NCBI GenBank assembly: GCA_020328045.1
Contig: JAIXMY010000004.1
Coordinates: forward strand, 1-35,039
Direction: 5' to 3'
DNA length: 35,039 bases
Origin: Candidatus Endomicrobiellum pyrsonymphae
GTDB lineage: Bacteria; Elusimicrobiota; Endomicrobiia; Endomicrobiales; Endomicrobiaceae
A model generated the notes under the pieces. That model made no database searches and was not told the DNA's origin. It worked only from the letters and a program-made list of their open reading frames with translations. This document shows, in pieces, positions 28,760-35,039 of this stretch (its first letter is position 1; each line of letters opens with the position of its first letter). The translations under genes were made by a program, and so were the position numbers.

Positions 28760-29368
28760 ATGGTAACGTTCTCTTTTGATAGTAGCTTTTACGATAGAGG
28801 GTATGATGCCGTTGCAGGCATTGATGAAGCTGGGCGGGGTCCTTTGGCAGGTCCCGTGGTTGTAGCTGCAGTAATTCTTCCCAAAGACATAATAATCCAA
28901 GATTTAAACGATTCAAAACAGTTGTCGCCAAAGAAAAGAGAAAGGCTTTTTGAAATAATAAAAGAAAGAGCTTCGGCTTACGCTATTGAAACTGTTGATA
29001 ATGAAACCATAGATAAGATCAATATTTTGCAGGCGACATTCCTTGCAATGTCGCGGGCTGTGCTTAGATTACGAGTAAAACCTGATTTTTGTTTAATAGA
29101 CGGCAATCGTAAAGTCCCAAACCTATCTATTAATCAAGAAACAGTTATTAGCGGAGATGCAAAAAGCGCACGTATTGCGGCTGCTTCGATTCTTGCTAAG
29201 GTCATTAGAGATAGAATGATGGCAGATTATGCAAAGCAATACCCTATTTATGGGTTTGAAACACACAAAGGCTATGGCACGAAGAAACATATAGAAGCCT
29301 TGGAGAAGTACGGTCCATGCCCGCTTCATAGATTAACTTTTGCTCCCATAAGCAATATTGTTTCTTAG
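28760..29368 (+). CDS. rnhB: Ribonuclease HII
   Basis: VAGIDEAGRGPLAGPVVVAAVIL, DSKQLSPKKRERLF, KGYGTKKHIEAL. Confidence 0.97.
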   Translation: MVTFSFDSSFYDRGYDAVAGIDEAGRGPLAGPVVVAAVILPKDIIIQDLNDSKQLSPKKRERLFEIIKERASAYAIETVDNETIDKINILQATFLAMSRAVLRLRVKPDFCLIDGNRKVPNLSINQETVISGDAKSARIAAASILAKVIRDRMMADYAKQYPIYGFETHKGYGTKKHIEALEKYGPCPLHRLTFAPISNIVS

Positions 29369-29476
29369 ATAAAACTTAACATTTAGTTGAGTTACTTGTT
29401 ATCGTTGATGTACCGTTACTAGTTTGACTCGGAATTCATTTTGTGTAATATAGTCAAATTACTTAAAATTGCACCA

Positions 29477-29581
29477 TAGGAAGTCCAACGACACAGTGCG
29501 CTATTTTTGAGCTTAACCTACGAGCTACGCTCTTTTCAGTAAATTTAAGTAGCGCAATTGTATCGATATAAAACCTAGTTG
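29477..29581 (-). repeat. Dispersed intergenic repeat family 2, copy B (inverted relative to copy A)
   Basis: Reverse complement shares ordered exact blocks with 22726-22891. Confidence 0.8.
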
Positions 29582-29689
29582 ATCGTAGCTTGCCACAACT
29601 TGCAAACGTCGCAAGTCTCGCAATTGAGAGTCGTTAAACCTTAAATAGAGCAACTTAAAGTGATTTAACTATAGATAGCCAAGGATTTT

Positions 29690-30055
29690 ATGAAAACAAC
29701 CAAAGATATTGGCTTTGAGAAAGAAAAAGAAGTTGTTGAGTATTTAAAAAAGTTAAAATATGAAGTTATTGAAACAAATTTCAGTACAAAATTTGGCGAG
29801 ATAGACATAATAGCAAAGCATAAAGACGCTATAGTTTTTATTGAAGTCAAATACAGAAAATCTTTATATAGCGGTGTCCCTCAAGAAGCAGTAACATTTA
29901 AAAAACAGCAGAAAATTATTAAGTCAGCAATAACGTACGTCAAGCAGAATAATATCAAAAATGATATTCGTTTTGATGTTGCTGCCGCAGATGATAATAA
30001 AGTAGAAATTATAGAATCAGCTTTTACATCTTCCGATCATTCATATTACTTTTAA
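29690..30055 (+). CDS. yraN: YraN/UPF0102 family nuclease-like protein
   Basis: GFEKEKEVVEYLKKLKYEVIETNFSTKFGEIDIIAKHKDAIVFIEVKYRKS. Confidence 0.92.
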   Translation: MKTTKDIGFEKEKEVVEYLKKLKYEVIETNFSTKFGEIDIIAKHKDAIVFIEVKYRKSLYSGVPQEAVTFKKQQKIIKSAITYVKQNNIKNDIRFDVAAADDNKVEIIESAFTSSDHSYYF

Positions 30056-30768
30056 ATAATATAAAGTACAAACGATGTGATTTTAGAAAATCCGTTTGTG
30101 ATGAGTAATACGCCAGTAAAAATCAACAATATTCCTGATACGATTTCTATTGTTTTATAATGTTTTTTTATAACATTAAAGGCGCTTAAAAATTTATTTA
30201 CAAAAAGAGCAGTGAGCATAAACGGAATGCCAAAACCCAAAGAATAAAATACCAACAACCAAAACCCGTTTAAAATTGTTTCTTGAGTTGAAGCAACAAT
30301 TAAAATTGATGCCAAAACCGGACCAACACACGGTGTCCAACCTAAAGCGAATGTTACACCTGTAAAAAATATGCCTATGTTTGTTAGCGCTGAGGGTGGA
30401 CTTTTGCTTGCATAAGAAAAATGTCTATACAGAAAACTGATTTTTAATACTGCGCACATATGCAGTCCAAACAATATGATGATGCAACCGCCGATATATC
30501 TCAATATTGCGTTATATTTGCCAAGCAAACTTCCAAACTGACTCACAGACATTCCAAGTCCAATAAAAACAAGAGAAAAACCCAAAATAAAAAGCAAAGT
30601 TTTTATAAATATATGCTTTGATGATTTATTTGATGTCTTTAAATCGTCAACTGACATGCCGGTTATAAGAGAAATAAAAGATGGTATTAAAGGCAAAACA
30701 CAGGGACTTACAAAACTTGTAAGTCCGGCAACTAAACTTATAAAAACAGTGACGTCATTGGTAGTCAT
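30052..30768 (-). CDS. ccdA: CcdA/DsbD-family transmembrane thiol-disulfide electron transporter
   Basis: GLTSFVSPCVLPLIPSFIS, GVTFALGWTPCVGPVLASIL; start trimmed to MTTNDVTVF after GTGGGGG. Confidence 0.93.
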   Translation of the reverse strand: MTTNDVTVFISLVAGLTSFVSPCVLPLIPSFISLITGMSVDDLKTSNKSSKHIFIKTLLFILGFSLVFIGLGMSVSQFGSLLGKYNAILRYIGGCIIILFGLHMCAVLKISFLYRHFSYASKSPPSALTNIGIFFTGVTFALGWTPCVGPVLASILIVASTQETILNGFWLLVFYSLGFGIPFMLTALFVNKFLSAFNVIKKHYKTIEIVSGILLIFTGVLLITNGFSKITSFVLYII

Positions 30769-30798
30769 TTGTCCCCCACGATAAAAATCAAACCTATT

Positions 30799-31174
30799 AA
30801 TCATCCTTTTGCGCCATTAGACGCTTTTATTTTACTCTACGCTAGGCGCAAAGTGTGTTTACAATCACCCTACAACGTCTATTTCCTCTTTTGTGGTATT
30901 ACTACAGTATTTAATTAATGAATAACCGTAAGTTTTCTATGAAATCTTTTGAGAACTCTTAGGGAATGTTACATGCGACTTGTTAAATCTTGTGTTGATG
31001 TGAATTCAAGAGTTATCCAAACTATTGGCGGGCGAGAAAAGAATATACAACTTTTTCTGTTTGACTGCTGTCTATGAAAGAATGCTACATCTTTTCTATG
31101 GGTTTGTCAAATTTAAGATATTAAGATATAAAGTATTTATGAAATCTTTATGATTCTTATGTTTTCCTTGCAGA
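30799..31174 (-). repeat. Paralogous leader/promoter block, copy 1 (upstream of ccdA)
   Basis: gttgatgtgaattcaagagttatccaaactattgg (30994-31028) matches 34430-34464 with one mismatch; homology spans the whole block. Confidence 0.85.
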
Positions 31175-31251
31175 TGTGTGCATATCACTCAAGAGTCTTA
31201 AGCAAGACTTTAAGGAGCTTTGTCTATTTCCTATTCATCTTCATGTTCATC

Positions 31252-32124
31252 TCATTTTTCTTCAGGAAGAGCTTCGTTTATAATTTTTTCTAAGTTCTTT
31301 TTTTCCCGATCTTCTACTTCTTTTATTTTTTTTGCTAGAACCATTTTGCCGTCTTTGACTTTTTTAAACAAAAACAAACTTGGAACACCCTCTATTTTTA
31401 TTTGCAACTTCTCCAACAGGGAGGACTTAAATAATTCCCCATTTTCACTTGTATTAACTTTACATATTTTTGCTTTCTTCCCCTCATACGTAGATGCAAG
31501 TTCATTAACAGTAGGAGAAAGTTTCCTGCAGTGTGGACAATTTGGACTCGAAAAAACAACTAACACCACCGGCTTGTCCGACGACAAAACCTCTCTTTCA
31601 AATTCAGCTTCTCCAACAATTTCAACTGGCTTGGGTATTTTGCTAACTCTTTCTTCTGCTTTTTCGACTGCGTCTGCTTCTAACATCATCCCAACTGACA
31701 ATTTTTGGGCTATTTCCTTAATTGTTTCATCATATCCGTAGTCAGAGTATCGTTTAAGAAAACCTTTTTTAGTAGTAGCTACAGTATATCTAGTTGGATC
31801 GACATAGCATGAATGTTTGGCAGGGTCAACGCATTTACCTAAGCCTATGTCAAGATCATCATGGAAACAACACGAGGAAATTCCCTTTGAATTATCTCTT
31901 GGAACGATGTTGGTGTTATAACATACACCTTTATTTGGATCAATACATTGATTTTCCTTAAGACCCCATTGAACCAGGTTTCCATCGTAACAACACGTAG
32001 TCGCAAGGTGGTTTCTCAGTATCCGATCATTTCCACCACTCCCATTATTCTTGTTGCTTCCACATGAACACAACACAAAGCTAAATAAAACAATAATGCT
32101 TACGACTTTCTTGAAATTAATCAA
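31252..32124 (-). CDS. Thioredoxin-fold lipoprotein with N-terminal tandem Cys-rich repeats
   Basis: Lipobox-like LCSC; CCYDGNLVQWGLKENQCIDPNKGVCY / CCFHDDLDIGLGKCVDPAKHSCY; VLVVFSSPNCPHCRKLSPTVNELA. Confidence 0.88.
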   Translation of the reverse strand: MINFKKVVSIIVLFSFVLCSCGSNKNNGSGGNDRILRNHLATTCCYDGNLVQWGLKENQCIDPNKGVCYNTNIVPRDNSKGISSCCFHDDLDIGLGKCVDPAKHSCYVDPTRYTVATTKKGFLKRYSDYGYDETIKEIAQKLSVGMMLEADAVEKAEERVSKIPKPVEIVGEAEFEREVLSSDKPVVLVVFSSPNCPHCRKLSPTVNELASTYEGKKAKICKVNTSENGELFKSSLLEKLQIKIEGVPSLFLFKKVKDGKMVLAKKIKEVEDREKKNLEKIINEALPEEK

Positions 32125-32263
32125 ATCCCCTCCCCCGTGTTTTATTTACAAGCGTAATATATAAGTCTTTTGTCTTTCTTTACAAACAGTATTTATAGAA
32201 ACGACTAGCTCTCGTAACTGTTGTGATTATACAAAACTAATTATACCAATTTAAACCTTTTTT

Positions 32264-32623
32264 TTAGTTTGCCCATGTTGGCGCTGGAATATTAAACATG
32301 ATAGAATTGTTAGATAACAAAGGTAAATCGTCAACTAAATCTTTTGTACTTGTAGAAATTGCTTGCATTCCTGTAAATTTCCAGCCCATATTTTCGAGTT
32401 CTTCTCTCGCATCGAAATCTTTGTTGATCGTTTCTATCCACAGTTCGCAAGCCTCTTTAAACATTTCTTTAGCATGCGATAAATCTTTGCCTGAAGTCGC
32501 TATCAGCAAAGACGGACATTCTGCTACAACCTCTTTATGTTTTTGGTCGCAAAAAAATTGTACAACTAATTCTGCTTCTACTATCTGTCCATTTCTCACA
32601 ACTACCTTGTTTGCTGTTTTCAT
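32264..32623 (-). CDS. HicB-like fold protein (orphan; no HicA seen)
   Basis: VVAECPSLLIATSGKDLSHAKEMFKEACELWIETI resembles the HicB-like alpha-beta fold. Confidence 0.5.
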   Translation of the reverse strand: MKTANKVVVRNGQIVEAELVVQFFCDQKHKEVVAECPSLLIATSGKDLSHAKEMFKEACELWIETINKDFDAREELENMGWKFTGMQAISTSTKDLVDDLPLLSNNSIMFNIPAPTWAN

Positions 32624-32793
32624 GCTACTTTCCTTTATTTAGTTTATAATTTACTAAATAATCCCTTTACAACTTGCAGGGATTGATAAAATATCTGTGA
32701 AATAATAACATATTGTAAATTACAAAGTAAAATAAAAGAGATATGTTGTGGCTACAGAAAAACATGTATTGATTTCTAGAGGCGGTTAGTTGA

Positions 32794-32927
32794 ATATCCA
32801 CACGAACAAAAGATTATAGATTTAATTCATGGCTATCAAAAGTGTTGGATGACGGTTGGATAGAAAACAGATGCAGTGTGTTGATATCAGACAATTTTTA
32901 GTAGTTTTATCAAGCACAGAGTTGTAA
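32794..32927 (+). pseudogene. Possible decayed small ORF (unknown family)
   Basis: ISTRTKDYRFNSWLSKVLDDGWIENRCSVLISDN + frameshifted QFLVVLSSTEL*; no start codon. Confidence 0.3.
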
Positions 32928-33049
32928 GCAATTTGTAAGCAGAGAATGATTAAACTTGACAGGAATTGATAACTGTTGATATGTTTAATTTGTACAATTT
33001 CTCGTCAATAAAAAGAACTAACATCAGTATATTGTCGATATTTCAAAAA

Positions 33050-33123
33050 TGCTGCCAACGGGATTTGAACCCGTGATCTCCGCCTTGAGAGGGCGATGTC
33101 CTAAACCGCTAGACGATGGCAGC
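33050..33123 (-). tRNA. tRNA-Glu(CTC)
   Basis: GCTGCCA acceptor, anticodon loop CTCTCAA, GGTTCAAATCC T-arm. Confidence 0.95.
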
Positions 33124-33315
33124 ATGAACAGTAAGTGCGCTGTTTCAAACACTAAACAAATACCTGAGAACAGTGATTATATATAAAACGTGCTTATATT
33201 TCAATCAGAACTTATTAGATTGTCAACGCAAAATCAAAAAGATACTAAAAAATAGAAAGATGCAAAATCAAAACAATACTGTTTATATCTAAATCTAACA
33301 AGGTAGGAGGCAGGT

Positions 33316-33645
33316 ATGAAACAGTTAAGAATTTGTTAAAACAATATCGCCAAAACGAATTAAGTTTATCATACAATCGGACAAGCATCAATCAAAGTCT
33401 TGAAAAAGAACACAATAGTCTAATTCTTTATGAATTAAAAGAGCGGTTCAAACTTATACAAGACAGCGAAATACCGATATATCGTTATAATTACAGTTAC
33501 GCACAGCAAGCAATATTGTATTTTAGGTTACATTTGGGGGATATTAAACAGAAAAGAAATATCAATGAGAACAGGCATACCTAAGTATCAAGTAGAGAGA
33601 TTTGTAAAGGCAATTAGGACTTATGGATATGATGAGCTATCCTAA
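33316..33645 (+). pseudogene. Frameshifted gene for a small HTH/sigma-like (phage ArpU-like?) regulator
   Basis: TAGGAGG then ATGAAACAG.., frame switches to ETVKNLLKQYRQNELSLSYNRTSINQ...YFRLHLGD and again to EISMRTGIPKYQVERFVKAIRTYGYDELS*. Confidence 0.5.
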
Positions 33646-33687
33646 AACAGACAGTCATTATGGGGTCGGCGGGACAGATTAAAGAAA

Positions 33688-33724
33688 CTTACGGGCATAC
33701 TTAGGGTATTACCCGTAAGTTTTG
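33688..33724 (+). terminator. Intrinsic terminator downstream of the frameshifted gene
   Basis: CTTACGGG...CCCGTAAG stem (with inner ATAC/GTAT) followed by TTTT. Confidence 0.7.
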
Positions 33725-33764
33725 AAAGTACTTGAAGGAGTTGATTTATAGGTCTTTATCTTAC

Positions 33765-34181
33765 TCAGTTGTTTTTATTAACATTTACACGTGGCAAAGC
33801 TTGGAATTTTGAACTTGCTTTTTCCTCCAGTTCATCCATATCTATATCTTCTCCATAGCAAAGTTCCTCTACAAATTTCTCAGCTTCATCTACTTTCGTG
33901 CAGTAGTGGGCTCTGTCAATATCATTAGCTGCCTCTTCTGATACACTATGATCACATCCCCACGTTTTTGCACATTTTTCATGTTCTCCTTTTATATAAC
34001 GTGCCTGCATACAGTTCGCTCGAGAGTTTATATAGTTTTTCTGAGCTGCTGCACAATTAATTGTAATTGGTGGATCAAAAACTGGACATGTTTTAAATTT
34101 TTCAGCTCTACTAACCCCAGCAAAACAAAAACACAAAGCAAGTACTAAAACAACTTTTGTTACATCTTTAAATCTAATCAT
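33765..34181 (-). CDS. Secreted Cys-rich protein of unknown function
   Basis: Signal peptide MIRFKDVTKVVLVLALCFCFAGVSRAEKF; mature part has multiple Cys (KTCPVFDPPITINCAA...ANCMQ...EKCAKTWGC...HYC...ELC). Confidence 0.75.
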   Translation of the reverse strand: MIRFKDVTKVVLVLALCFCFAGVSRAEKFKTCPVFDPPITINCAAAQKNYINSRANCMQARYIKGEHEKCAKTWGCDHSVSEEAANDIDRAHYCTKVDEAEKFVEELCYGEDIDMDELEEKASSKFQALPRVNVNKNN

Positions 34182-34184
34182 TTA

Positions 34185-34654
34185 AACCATCCTTTTTTAA
34201 GCCATTAGGCTCTTTATTTAACTCTGCGCTAGGCACAAAGTATCTTCCTGCACAATCAAAGCTACCTGCTTTACCTTTCTTACACACTACGTACTGCTTC
34301 CTCCTTTGTGGTATTGTTGCAACATTCATTTAACTAGACTATGTGAATGTAGAGGTCTATTGTAAAACTTTTGTGAAATCATTTTGTGTCTTTTTTAAGA
34401 AATGTTACATGTGGATTGTTAAATTTTATGTTGATGTGAATTCAATAGTTATCCAAACTATTGGTGAGAAAAGAATATAGAACTTTTTTTATTTGACTGC
34501 TACTTGACAATTTTTATGCTTGTTTCTGTTTGATTCTGCTACTTGTAAGAGAATGTTACATTTTTTCCATGTGGTTTGTCAAATTTAAGATACAAAATAT
34601 TTACGAAATCTTTGGAACTTTGTTCCTTATGATTCTTAGCTTTTCCCTTGCAGA
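34185..34654 (-). repeat. Paralogous leader/promoter block, copy 2 (upstream of the Cys-rich protein gene)
   Basis: Homologous throughout to 30799-31174; includes conserved TTGACA-N17/18-TARCAT on the minus strand. Confidence 0.85.
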
Positions 34655-34772
34655 CCCGTATTATATCAAATCAAATTCTTAATTTATAATTCAACCCTAA
34701 AATCAAACAAAGATGACAAACAAAAATCAATCAAAAACTCTCAAAAAACGGCTAATAGGACTCTATAATAAA

Positions 34773-34830
34773 GGAGCTAAGCTCCAAGAGCCAATGGCTC
34801 AAGGAACAAAGTTCCAATGAACAAAATTCA
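34773..34830. repeat. 15-nt-period array of non-identical 13-nt triloop palindromes with AA spacers
   Basis: GGAGCtaaGCTCC AA GAGCCaatGGCTC AA GGAACaaaGTTCC AA TGAACaaaATTCA (4th unit 4/5 paired). Confidence 0.93.
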
Positions 34831-34937
34831 AAGACTTTTCAGATTAATACAAAGATTTTTATACGCGAATCACGCATGCGTATATTTTCTCGTCGGATAG
34901 CAAAGATTTTTCAGACTAGTATAAAGATTTTTTATAC
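34829..34937. repeat. Imperfect direct repeat (~36 bp, two copies: 34829-34864 and 34901-34937)
   Basis: caaagacttttcagattaatacaaagatttttatac vs caaagatttttcagactagtataaagattttttatac. Confidence 0.85.
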
Positions 34938-35039
34938 TGCAGCTACAACCTCTCTTGCAATATCTTTCTCGTCCCCAAATCTGTTTTCAACGCCGCCATC
35001 ATTCTTTCCTCAAGCATCCTGCCATTTTCGCCATATTGC
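34932..35039 (-). pseudogene. 3' end of a gene entering from the right edge; probably frameshifted or interrupted
   Basis: One frame reads QYGENGRMLEERMMAALKTDLG..., another ...GDEKDIAREVVAAV*; the latter frame has an upstream in-frame TGA at 35010. Confidence 0.35.

Noticed and set aside
31220-31741. 173-aa Ser-rich plus-strand ORF opposite the thioredoxin lipoprotein
   Set aside because: Ser/Phe-rich antisense translation; the minus frame has CPHC, lipobox and Cys repeats.
34773-34830. The mini-palindrome array as a CRISPR array
   Set aside because: Period is only 15 nt, stem sequences differ between units, and there are no spacers or cas genes.

Overview
AT-rich bacterial chromosomal window. 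Gene content and style suggest an Elusimicrobiota/Endomicrobium-like genome (inference only). Most of it is a dense housekeeping backbone. Minus strand: NodB deacetylase, SEC59/VTE5-like kinase, M50-like protease, infC-rpmI-rplT, rplM-rpsI, a DUF5679-like mini-protein, CCA/polyA polymerase, an active/inactive M16 peptidase pair, radical SAM, alaS and a MacAB-TolC-like efflux operon. Plus strand: dnaE, serS and rpsP-khpA-rimM-trmD-rplS-rnhB-yraN. folD plus a membrane protein are on the minus strand, and there are four tRNAs. The intergenic DNA is the unusual part. It carries a 74-bp inverted repeat at the left edge and several families of decayed dispersed repeats. It also carries many very short, perfect, non-identical palindromes, including a 15-nt-period array near the right end. 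Comparing paralogous copies suggests that such ~15-nt palindromic units insert as discrete events. The most interesting accessory region is 30-34.7 kb: CcdA, a thioredoxin-fold lipoprotein with tandem Cys-rich repeats, an orphan HicB-like protein and a secreted Cys-rich protein. There, ccdA and the Cys-rich gene share a duplicated ~375-470 bp upstream leader. All calls are from reading the sequence; no database searches were run.
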